Below, one piece after another: positions 33,909-41,652 of a stretch of 64,000 bases of DNA (positions are counted from its first letter, which is position 1; each line of letters starts with the position of its first letter). Below the pieces are notes generated by a model. That model made no database searches, was not told where the DNA came from, and was given only the letters and a program-made list of their open reading frames with translations. The position numbers and the translations under genes were made by a program. The stretch is from SAR86 cluster bacterium (GTDB lineage Bacteria > Pseudomonadota > Gammaproteobacteria > Magnimaribacterales > D2472), in assembly GCA_023703615.1 (NCBI GenBank), contig CP097971.1, forward strand, positions 790,315-854,314, in the 5' to 3' direction.

Positions 33909-35201
33909 TTAAATTTTTGCTAAAGCCTGTTCATAGTCAGCAATAATATCATCAACGTGCTCTAAACCAATCGACAATCTAACAAAACCTGGAGTTATAC
34001 CAGCTGCTAATAACTCTTCTTCATTTAATTGGCTATGTGTGGTGCTTCCAGGATGAATAGCTAAACTTCGTGAATCTCCAATGTTAGCAACGTGATATAC
34101 CATCTCTAAGGCATTGATAAATTTTCTACCTGCTTCTATTCCACCTTTGATTTCAAATCCCATAAGGCCACCATTACCGCCAGTTAAATATTTTTCAGCT
34201 CTTTCTTTAGCATAACCTTCCATAACAGATGGATAAATAACTCTTTCTACAGAATCATGATTTGATAAATAGGTTGCAATTTTTTCTGCATTTGAAGTAT
34301 GTTCTCTCATTCTTAATGCAAGAGTTTCTAATCCTTGAATAAACATGAAGGCATTAAAAGGACTCATAGCAGCGCCCATATCACGCAAAATAGTAGTTCT
34401 TGCTTTGAGAATATATGCAATTGGACCTAAAGGTTTTACAGCTTCAGTCCATACAGCTCCTCCATATGAAGGATCTGGAGTATTCATTGCTGGTTGTCTT
34501 TCTGGAAAAGCCTCCCAATCAAAATTACCACTATCAACAATAATTCCTCCGATAGATGTTCCATGTCCACCAATAAACTTTGTAGTTGAGTGAATCAGAA
34601 CTGCAGCACCATGATCAAAAGGTTTGCAAATGACCGGTGCAGCTGTATTGTCAACAATCAGCGGAATGCCTAATGGTCTTCCTATTTCAGCAACTTCTGA
34701 CATCGGGAAAACTTCAAAACTTGGATTTGGCAAAACTTCGCCATAATAAGCTCTTGTTTTATCATCGGTTGCATCTGCAAAATTTTGTGGATCAGCAGGA
34801 TCAACAAATCGAACATCGATACCCATATCAGACATTACATTTTTAAACTGATTATATGTACCCCCATAAAGATGTGATGATGCAACTATATTATCGCCAT
34901 TTTTTGCAATATTTTGAATTGCATAAGCTGACGCAGCTTGTCCTGATGCAACTGCCAAAGCTCCAACACCACCCTCAAGAGCAGCAATCCTATCCTCTAA
35001 AACAGCACACGTTGGATTCATGATTCTTGAATATATATTTCCTAGCTCTGATAAAGCAAAAAGATTTGCAGCATGATCGCAATCATCAAATTGAAAACTA
35101 GTTGTTTGATGAATTGGTACGGCAACTGAATTAGTACTATCATCTTTTCTCCACCCAGCATGAAGACCAATTGTTTCTGGATTTGTGTATGTTTTACTCA
35201 T
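33909..35201 (-). CDS. metY: O-acetylhomoserine sulfhydrylase
   Basis: This PLP enzyme makes homocysteine (or methionine) from O-acetylhomoserine and sulfide. It has 430 residues, with PIHQTTSFQF, NIYSRIMNPT, ASGQAASAYAI, VDNTAAPVICKP and the PLP-lysine motif HSTTKFIGGHG. The C-terminus has SLAIHPGSTTHSQL and FVRLSIGLEHVDDI, typical of MetY rather than MetB. An AAGGA ribosome site stands 7 bases before the ATG. A SAM-II-like riboswitch in the leader supports a methionine role. It is the first gene of a long minus-strand run. Confidence 0.93.
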   Translation of the reverse strand: MSKTYTNPETIGLHAGWRKDDSTNSVAVPIHQTTSFQFDDCDHAANLFALSELGNIYSRIMNPTCAVLEDRIAALEGGVGALAVASGQAASAYAIQNIAKNGDNIVASSHLYGGTYNQFKNVMSDMGIDVRFVDPADPQNFADATDDKTRAYYGEVLPNPSFEVFPMSEVAEIGRPLGIPLIVDNTAAPVICKPFDHGAAVLIHSTTKFIGGHGTSIGGIIVDSGNFDWEAFPERQPAMNTPDPSYGGAVWTEAVKPLGPIAYILKARTTILRDMGAAMSPFNAFMFIQGLETLALRMREHTSNAEKIATYLSNHDSVERVIYPSVMEGYAKERAEKYLTGGNGGLMGFEIKGGIEAGRKFINALEMVYHVANIGDSRSLAIHPGSTTHSQLNEEELLAAGITPGFVRLSIGLEHVDDIIADYEQALAKI

Positions 35202-35247
35202 TTTTTTTCCTTATATTTTTACAGCAAATAAAAGGAACTCCCTAATT

Positions 35248-35299
35248 CCTCTCTTTAGCCAATTTGTTAAACGCTGGCAAGCTGATATCAAAACGCGTC
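35248..35299 (-). ncRNA. SAM-II (SAM_alpha) riboswitch aptamer
   Basis: On the minus strand the leader reads GACGC, a TTTTG loop element, then GCTTGCCAGCG, TTTAACAAATTGGCTAAAG and AGAGG. This follows the SAM-II consensus I remember: a P1 stem (GACGC/GCGTT), the GCUUGC(A/C) segment, AACAAAU and GCUAAA. The pseudoknot can be drawn as UUUG with CAAA. It precedes metY by about 45 nt. A weak 5-bp hairpin (AGGAA/TTCCT) followed by TTTTATTT lies right after it. Read by eye; a covariance search would settle it. Confidence 0.75.
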
Positions 35300-35304
35300 T
35301 GATA

Positions 35305-35332
35305 ATTATATTTGATTTATATTGAATAACAA
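35305..35332 (-). promoter_or_regulatory. Promoter of metY
   Basis: On the minus strand TTGTTA (35327-35332), a 16-bp spacer and a perfect TATAAT (35305-35310). The predicted start falls at about 35298, exactly at the 5' edge of the riboswitch, which supports both calls. Confidence 0.6.
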
Positions 35333-35409
35333 AATTTATATAAATTTATAAACAATTGATGATTAGTTCAAAGTATTTAATTATAATTAATCATCAAGAG
35401 GTGAATCTA

Positions 35410-35808
35410 ATGGCAAAAAAATATAATAATTTTAGAGTGGGCGGTGCGCCACAAAAAGTAAATGATGATTATGCTGTTTGGACTAATGATCTTTTGCAAA
35501 GAGTTATCGCAAGTAAAACAGTTATTCAACCTGGAAAATCGACTATTGGACATAAATTAGTCGACTCAGATGTAGTCTATGTTATAACAAATGGGCGAGG
35601 AACGATGGAAGTCGTAGAATACATGAATTCTGATGAGGGTCATGGTTCTGATCCGTCTTATGGAGTTGAGCATGAAGACTCATATGAGCTCACATCCGGT
35701 GATGTTGTATTGGTTCAATCTGGCGACTACTGCAAAGTAATAAATGATTCAGAACACGATCAACTAACTTATCTAAGAATATTTGACAGAGGTGGCTGGA
35801 GAAAATAG
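35410..35808 (+). CDS. Cupin-like small protein
   Basis: This 132-residue protein from the Met at 35410 follows a very strong AGAGGTGA ribosome site 5 bases upstream; an open Met at 35356 has no such site and adds a hydrophobic, unlikely extension. The core reads like a cupin barrel: VIQPGKSTIGHKLVDSDVVY (motif 1), GRGTMEVVE, and YELTSGDVVLVQSGDYCKV (motif 2). Metal-ligand histidines are only partly present (H in IGHK). Function unknown; it may be a sensor or epimerase-type cupin. It is divergent from metY. Confidence 0.7.
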   Translation: MAKKYNNFRVGGAPQKVNDDYAVWTNDLLQRVIASKTVIQPGKSTIGHKLVDSDVVYVITNGRGTMEVVEYMNSDEGHGSDPSYGVEHEDSYELTSGDVVLVQSGDYCKVINDSEHDQLTYLRIFDRGGWRK

Positions 35809-35814
35809 TCTTTA

Positions 35815-36300
35815 TTAATTTCTTAAAGATTTAATTTTTAATCGTATTTGGAAAGGAAGGTCTTCATTAGACTTGTTTTGTTTTATGTAGTTTTGCAGAA
35901 ACGTACACTTTTCATCACTGAATGCAGTTATTTTTCTAATTTTTAAATTTACATGTCCCAAAACTGTTTCGAAAATTGCTGCTATTTCATTATTTTCATT
36001 TAATAAGACTCCAACAAAATGCATCATCTTTTCGTTAGCATTGTGAAGCTCAAAAAACGGGCGAACCTTATCATTGAGTTTAAATTCTCTTAAATATCTG
36101 ATGCTATCCTCAAGAGTAAATGTAGAAAAACCAGATTTTAAATATTCGTTATCAAATCCAAGTTTTTCGATATAAAAAGATGAATAAACTGAATCAAATA
36201 ATTTGTAATAGTAAGTAACATTCATATGGCCATTGTAATCACACATATCTTTTGAAACTGTAATCTCAGGTGAATGATAAGAAAAAAAATTTGTATTCAT
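35815..36300 (-). CDS. Hotdog-fold acyl-CoA thioesterase
   Basis: This 161-residue protein has the active-site signature MCDYNGHMNVTYYYKLFD, the D-x-x-G-H-x-N form of 4-hydroxybenzoyl-CoA thioesterase/YbgC-like hotdog enzymes. It continues with DSIRYLREFKLNDKVRPF (outer strands). Cytoplasmic. It lies downstream of the TonB receptor beyond a strong terminator and convergent with the cupin gene. The substrate is unknown, perhaps a carnitine-type or betaine thioester as in related 3'-thioesterases. Confidence 0.8.
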   Translation of the reverse strand: MNTNFFSYHSPEITVSKDMCDYNGHMNVTYYYKLFDSVYSSFYIEKLGFDNEYLKSGFSTFTLEDSIRYLREFKLNDKVRPFFELHNANEKMMHFVGVLLNENNEIAAIFETVLGHVNLKIRKITAFSDEKCTFLQNYIKQNKSNEDLPFQIRLKIKSLRN

Positions 36301-36316
36301 TTTAAATACTCAAAAA

Positions 36317-36338
36317 AAAGCCCGGCAAACCGGGCTTT
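36317..36338 (-). terminator. Intrinsic terminator after the TonB receptor gene
   Basis: A 9-bp stem (AAAGCCCGG/CCGGGCTTT) with a 4-nt loop is followed on the minus strand by a run of eight T in total. It lies 18 bases past the receptor stop codon. Confidence 0.92.
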
Positions 36339-36355
36339 ATATTTAAAAAATTATA

Positions 36356-39325
36356 TTAAAAAGTTGAACCAAACTTAATACCAAATTGTCTTGGTTCTGA
36401 GACATTTACATAGTTATTACCACCTTGTAAATTACTTCCTGCTCTAATATAGATTATATCTCTGTCATCTCTTATGTTTTTAACATATAAACCAACGTAC
36501 CAATTGTTATTTGATTCATAAGTAGCAACTGCATCCATATATGAATTTGCGCCAATATAAGATCTCGCATTATTCCATGGGTCACCATAAATTGATCCAG
36601 TGTATTTATAAGATAATCTTGTTGAGATAGCCCCGCTACTCATTGGAAACACCTTATTGATTGCAATGCTGTAGGATTGCTCAGGCGCAGCAGGTAATCT
36701 ATTTCCATCTATTGAAATTGGAACTGTTGGTGATGTACAGTCAAGGCCACCCAAAGGCAGAGCTACATCAGTACATAAGAAACCAGCAGATTTATATACA
36801 ACACCGGCATCAGTAAGAGCAGCAGTTAACAATCCTGTTCCGGCAAAACCTATTAGCTGCTCAACCGTTGCAATACCAGCATTAAGTTGTGCAATACCAG
36901 CAGTAAGTGCTGCAGCCTGTCCAACTAAAGTGGCATACCCAACAGGATCTGCAGCTTGAAGAGCTGCTGTATATTGAGCTATACCAGCATTAACTTGTGC
37001 TAATTGACCCTGCGTACCAGCTAATTGAGCTTCCAGTCCAGCTAATGATGTATTGTATTGTGTGACTAGATCAATATTATTGATTTTCATTGTTGAACCA
37101 TTAATGTTTAATGGATCGACAAGGGCACCGCCTGTGATTTCAGACTTTGCAAATAACCATGTTACATCAAGTCTTGTTGTATCATTAAGATAGGCATTTA
37201 AAACACCTTCCCAACCTTTAATTTCACCATCAATATTGAAGTTTCTTGCTGAAGCATTTTCAATATATCCAACCAAGAAACCCTCTCTGGTGTCATGGAA
37301 AATATTGGTATTTAATCTAATGGCACCATCAGCAAATATTGCCTTCATACCAATATCAAATGTTTCAGCTACTTCAGGATCATAAGGATCTGGTATTCCA
37401 GTATCGGTTGGATTAAATCCACCTGATTTTTCAGCAGTAGTAAATGACATATAGCCCATCACATCGTTACTGAAATCGTGCTGAAGAGCAACCTTATATG
37501 AGAAAGATGTGTTAGGTAATTGACCATTAGTAGGTGTTACGTCAACCCATCTTCTGTAATTACCTTGTGCAGCAACTAGATCATAGTCACCCATGTTAGC
37601 ATCAGAAATACCACTAACGTTTTGAGATACAACGTGATCATTATTATATCTTGCACCTAAAGTAAGCTTTGTCGTATCACTTAGGTCAACATAAAGTTCA
37701 CCATAGTAAGATTGTAAATCTAAAGTTACGTGCTCATCGTTTTGTGAACCAGAAACTTCAAGCGGAGCTTCATATCCACCACCAAGGAAAAGGTTTGTAA
37801 TCGGTACTGGATTGCCGAAGACTGCAGCACCTGCTGCAAGTCCTAAATTTTGGTAAAATGCAAGTCCACCAAATCCAGTAAAGTCAGGCAGGCCTAGAAC
37901 TGGTAAAACACTTACATATGGATGATATCTCATTTTTGCTACCATCGAAGTACCAACTGACTGAGTTCTATACTCGTTATCAGCTCTTGATAAATATTGA
38001 TATGCGCCGACAACAAAGTTTACGGGCCCGTCAAAACTGGATACAAGGTTAATATCGATATTTTGATCATAATATTCTGTCACAGAAAAATCGTAGTTAC
38101 GATCTGTGTTACCAGATTCACAAAACCCAATATCAAATGATTCTTTACCTGAAGCATTGTCTATACCATAACAAACTGTGTAGTCTCCCATTTGTCCTAC
38201 CAAACCAACTAAAGCTCCCTGAAGAGGTAAAGTAGCTACGGTGTTATCATTATCATTCATCTGTCTTCTGTACACAGTTTGATAATTTGCTTTAATATTT
38301 AGAGTCAAATTATCAAATTCTTTAATGACATCAATTTGAGTATTATTGACATCGTTTTTATGAACTGGCTCTCTGTCTAAATAAGTATAGTCATAACCTC
38401 CGTGTCTTTTGCTGTTTGCAAAAGTGTCAGAGATTGGATCGCCTAATGGATAAAGAAGACCAAATAGGTTAAATGCGCCCTGATAATGGCCTCGTGTATC
38501 TGTAACAACACCAACTTCACCTAACTCATACGGACTACAACCAAAAAAGTCATCTTTCTTACAATGTGTATATTGCTCTTGAGGTCTATTATCGTCAGCT
38601 TTAAAGTATTCATGAGTAAATTGAATGATAGTTGTGTCATTCACATCAAAATCTAATGAGAGCCTTGCACCAAGTTCGTTTCTATCATCAAAATCATTTC
38701 CAGTTTCTAAATTAACTGCATAACCTTCTCTTTTGTTTTGCATTATTGCAAGTCTTGATCGAACTCTATCACCAAATGGAACATTCGTAACGATTGATGT
38801 TTTCGTATGATCATAATTACCAACTTGAACATCATAATAACCTTCAAATTCTGATGTTGGTCTTTGAGTTATGAAATTTATTACACCGGTTGTAGCATTT
38901 CGTCCTCTAAGAGTACCCTGAGGACCTTTTAAGACCTCTATTCTTTCTAGGTCAAAATAGCTCATATCTGCACCAATTCCACCACCGGTACTTAAGCCGT
39001 TTGTTTCAACAACAAATGATGTCAAAACAGCTGCACCAGTACCAAATGATCCTATACCTCTAGCAGTATATCTGGATCCAGATCCGATTCCTTTTGCAAC
39101 ACCTAGACCAGGAACTGCTTCTGTAAGATCAAGCATATCAGTTATTTGCTGCTCTTCTATTGCATTTGAATCAAAAGCTTCAATAGCTAATGCAAGATCC
39201 TGAAGTGATTCTTCTTTCTTGGTAGCTGTAACAATAACTTCCTCAATTGTTTGAGAAAATAGAGTTGAAGTAAAAAAGGTTAGGCCAAAAAAAGCTAAAG
39301 CCGTAAATTTCGTTAAAATCCTCAT
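36356..39325 (-). CDS. TonB-dependent outer-membrane receptor
   Basis: This is a 989-residue active-transport barrel. The Met at 39325 is preferred: an AGGGGGG ribosome site precedes it and a clean signal peptide follows (MRILTKFTALAFFGLTFFTS). The plug domain has a TonB box-like EEVIVTATKKEESLQD, then ARGIGSFGT, LERIEVLKGPQGTLRGRNAT and GVINFITQRPT. The C-terminus ends in the aromatic EPRQFGIKFGSTF needed for barrel assembly. It contains an odd ~80-residue Ala/Gln-rich insertion late in the barrel. The substrate is unknown; the plug is of the family often tied to vitamins, lipids or aromatics in marine gammas. Confidence 0.92.
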   Translation of the reverse strand: MRILTKFTALAFFGLTFFTSTLFSQTIEEVIVTATKKEESLQDLALAIEAFDSNAIEEQQITDMLDLTEAVPGLGVAKGIGSGSRYTARGIGSFGTGAAVLTSFVVETNGLSTGGGIGADMSYFDLERIEVLKGPQGTLRGRNATTGVINFITQRPTSEFEGYYDVQVGNYDHTKTSIVTNVPFGDRVRSRLAIMQNKREGYAVNLETGNDFDDRNELGARLSLDFDVNDTTIIQFTHEYFKADDNRPQEQYTHCKKDDFFGCSPYELGEVGVVTDTRGHYQGAFNLFGLLYPLGDPISDTFANSKRHGGYDYTYLDREPVHKNDVNNTQIDVIKEFDNLTLNIKANYQTVYRRQMNDNDNTVATLPLQGALVGLVGQMGDYTVCYGIDNASGKESFDIGFCESGNTDRNYDFSVTEYYDQNIDINLVSSFDGPVNFVVGAYQYLSRADNEYRTQSVGTSMVAKMRYHPYVSVLPVLGLPDFTGFGGLAFYQNLGLAAGAAVFGNPVPITNLFLGGGYEAPLEVSGSQNDEHVTLDLQSYYGELYVDLSDTTKLTLGARYNNDHVVSQNVSGISDANMGDYDLVAAQGNYRRWVDVTPTNGQLPNTSFSYKVALQHDFSNDVMGYMSFTTAEKSGGFNPTDTGIPDPYDPEVAETFDIGMKAIFADGAIRLNTNIFHDTREGFLVGYIENASARNFNIDGEIKGWEGVLNAYLNDTTRLDVTWLFAKSEITGGALVDPLNINGSTMKINNIDLVTQYNTSLAGLEAQLAGTQGQLAQVNAGIAQYTAALQAADPVGYATLVGQAAALTAGIAQLNAGIATVEQLIGFAGTGLLTAALTDAGVVYKSAGFLCTDVALPLGGLDCTSPTVPISIDGNRLPAAPEQSYSIAINKVFPMSSGAISTRLSYKYTGSIYGDPWNNARSYIGANSYMDAVATYESNNNWYVGLYVKNIRDDRDIIYIRAGSNLQGGNNYVNVSEPRQFGIKFGSTF
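36873..37000 (-). repeat. Internal repeat in the receptor's Ala/Gln-rich insertion
   Basis: A 20-nt unit occurs at 36873-36892 and again at 36981-37000 with one mismatch, 108 nt (36 codons) apart in frame. It encodes AQxNAGIA both times (AQVNAGIAQ and AQLNAGIAT). The area is richer in GC and Ala codons than the rest of the gene. Confidence 0.75.
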
Positions 39326-39465
39326 AAAAACCCCCCTAAGGCACATTTAAATTTTTAATGAAAAAATCATATCATTAAAATACAAATCTATCTATTAAAA
39401 GAGATATAAAATTTTCTTTATCAATTAAGCTATTTTAATGGAAAATACAAGCAAATATCAATAAT

Positions 39466-39684
39466 TTATTCTTCTGGAACCGGGTCATATCCTCCTTTAG
39501 AAAAAGGGTGGCATTTGAGCACTCTTCTAACTGCAAGAACAAATCCTTTTATTGCTCCGTGCTTTTCAATTGCCTCACGAGCATAATTTGAGCAAGTTGG
39601 ATGATATTTGCAAGAACTAACGGTAAAAGGCGAAATTAAATATATATAGATGTTAATTATTTTTAGCAAAAATCTCTTTAACAT
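39466..39684 (-). CDS. yidD: Membrane protein insertion efficiency factor YidD
   Basis: This 72-residue protein contains the whole YidD signature: YLISPFTVSSCKYHPTCSNY, AIEKHGAIKGFVLAVRRV and CHPFSKGGYDPVP. It assists YidC-dependent membrane insertion. It usually sits between rnpA and yidC; here it overlaps the thrS end by 7 bp instead. The protein is complete. Confidence 0.93.
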   Translation of the reverse strand: MLKRFLLKIINIYIYLISPFTVSSCKYHPTCSNYAREAIEKHGAIKGFVLAVRRVLKCHPFSKGGYDPVPEE

Positions 39685-41615
39685 TTATTAGATTCTTTGA
39701 GTTCTGTTTTTAGTTCGTTTAAGAAATCTTTAATTTTCATGGTATTTGTGTCTTTGCTGCCTATTTTTCTTACATTTACAGTATTATCAGCAATTTCTTT
39801 TTTTCCTAAAGCTAAAATATATGGAATTTTAGATAAACTATGTTCACGAACTTTATAGCTTATTTTTTCATTTCTTTTATCGATTTCAACTCTAAAACCA
39901 TTATTAACAAATTCTTTTTTAACGGTGTCTGCATAATCATTTGCATCAGATATTATTGGAGCAATCATTATTTGAATTGGTGCAAGCCATAAAGGTAATT
40001 TTCCTGCATAGTTTTCAATCAAGATTCCAATAAACCTCTCAAACGAACCTAAAACTGCTCTGTGAATCATGACTGGAAAATGCTTTTTGCCATCCTCACC
40101 AACGTATTGGGCATCAAGCCTTTCTGCTAAATTGAAGTCTAATTGAAAAGTACCACATTGCCACTCTCGTCCAATTGCATCTGTAAGAACAAAATCAAGC
40201 TTTGGTCCATAGAATGCTCCGTCTCCGTGATCAATTCTGTAAGGGTGTCCTAAATTATTTATTGCTGACTCAAGGGCTTCTTCAGCTTTATCCCATGTCT
40301 TATCTGATCCAACTCGCATTTCTGGTCTAGTAGATAATTTAATATCAAATTTTGTAAAACCTAAATCTGCATAAATTTCGGACAAAAAATCTATAAATAA
40401 TTTTGTCTCAGACTCTATCTGATCTTCTGTACAAAATATATGTCCATCATCTTGAGTGAATGCACGAACCCTCATAAGCCCATGCATTGTGCCAGAAGGT
40501 TCGTATCTGTGACATAAACCAAATTCTGCGTATTTTAATGGCAGATCTTTATAAGATTTTATTCCCTGATTATATATTTGAACATGCCCAGGACAGTTCA
40601 TGGGTTTAAGTGCATTAATTCGTTTTTCATTTGCATGTTCTTCATCAATTTCTGTAATAAACATATTTTCACGATATTTATCCCAATGTCCTGATGCTTC
40701 CCATAATTTTCTGTCAATTACTTGAGGTGTATTAACCTCAATATAACCATTAGATTGAAGTTTATCTCTTACAAAGTTCCTTAAATTTCTATATACAGTC
40801 CATCCATTTGGATGCCAGAATACCATTCCTGGTGCTTCGTCTTGAAAATGAAATAAGTTCATCTCTTTGCCAATCTTTCTATGATCTCTTTTGAGAGCCT
40901 CTTCAATATTATCAAGATGGTTTTGAAGATCTTTATCATTATTAAAAGCAGTACCATAAATCCGAGTTAACATTGAGTTCTTTGAATCTCCTTTCCAATA
41001 TGCACCAGCAACTTTTGTAAGTTTAAAAGCCCCAATAAAGCTTAAACTTGGTAAATGTGGTCCTCGACATAGATCAACAAAATTTTCATCGTCTTGAAAA
41101 TAAAGTTGAAAGCTGTCAGTCTGATCAGATTCATTAATGATAATTTCTTTATAAGATTCTTTCTTTGATTTGAATATTTTTAATGCTTCTGACTTTGAGA
41201 CCAGTTTTTTTGTAATAGCAGATTTTGTTTTAATAATTCTTCTCATTTCGTCTTCGATTTTAATGAGATCGTCAGAGGAGATGACTACATCGGACTCAAC
41301 ATCATAATAAAAACCGTCTTCAATTGTTGGGCCTATAGCTAATTTTGAATTTGGATAGAGATTTTTAATAGCTCGAGCTAAAACCTGAGCAGTTAAGGTA
41401 TGGCGCATTATTTCAATGCCGTTATTTGAATCAATTGTGATAATAGAAACTGATGCATCGTTTTCAATAACATCACATAGATCTTTTTGAACTCCATTGA
41501 TTGTCATAGCAACTGCTGACTTAGCTAGTCCTGGTCCAATATCCTTTGCAAGATCATATCCTGAAGAACCTTTAGGCAATTCTCTTGAACTATTATCAGG
41601 TAAAGTTAGTTTCAT
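39678..41615 (-). CDS. thrS: Threonyl-tRNA synthetase
   Basis: This enzyme charges tRNA-Thr. It has 645 residues: an N-terminal TGS domain (MKLTLPDNSSRELPKGSSGY), an editing domain with DCxxGPH-like DLCRGPHLPS, and a class II core with MNCPGHVQIY, FGLCHRYEPSGTMHGLMRVR and the C-terminal anticodon-binding domain (APIQIMIAPI). Length is normal. infC-rpmI-rplT, which follow thrS in many gammaproteobacteria, are not here; yidD follows instead. Confidence 0.95.
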   Translation of the reverse strand: MKLTLPDNSSRELPKGSSGYDLAKDIGPGLAKSAVAMTINGVQKDLCDVIENDASVSIITIDSNNGIEIMRHTLTAQVLARAIKNLYPNSKLAIGPTIEDGFYYDVESDVVISSDDLIKIEDEMRRIIKTKSAITKKLVSKSEALKIFKSKKESYKEIIINESDQTDSFQLYFQDDENFVDLCRGPHLPSLSFIGAFKLTKVAGAYWKGDSKNSMLTRIYGTAFNNDKDLQNHLDNIEEALKRDHRKIGKEMNLFHFQDEAPGMVFWHPNGWTVYRNLRNFVRDKLQSNGYIEVNTPQVIDRKLWEASGHWDKYRENMFITEIDEEHANEKRINALKPMNCPGHVQIYNQGIKSYKDLPLKYAEFGLCHRYEPSGTMHGLMRVRAFTQDDGHIFCTEDQIESETKLFIDFLSEIYADLGFTKFDIKLSTRPEMRVGSDKTWDKAEEALESAINNLGHPYRIDHGDGAFYGPKLDFVLTDAIGREWQCGTFQLDFNLAERLDAQYVGEDGKKHFPVMIHRAVLGSFERFIGILIENYAGKLPLWLAPIQIMIAPIISDANDYADTVKKEFVNNGFRVEIDKRNEKISYKVREHSLSKIPYILALGKKEIADNTVNVRKIGSKDTNTMKIKDFLNELKTELKESNKC

Positions 41616-41652
41616 ATGAGTATTATAAATTGGATATGCTAAATAAATAAGA

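Noticed and set aside
39326-39465. Possible regulatory RNA between yidD and the TonB receptor gene
   Set aside because: The 140-bp gap is AT-rich with no strong hairpin or recognisable aptamer; only a ribosome site before the receptor start is clear.
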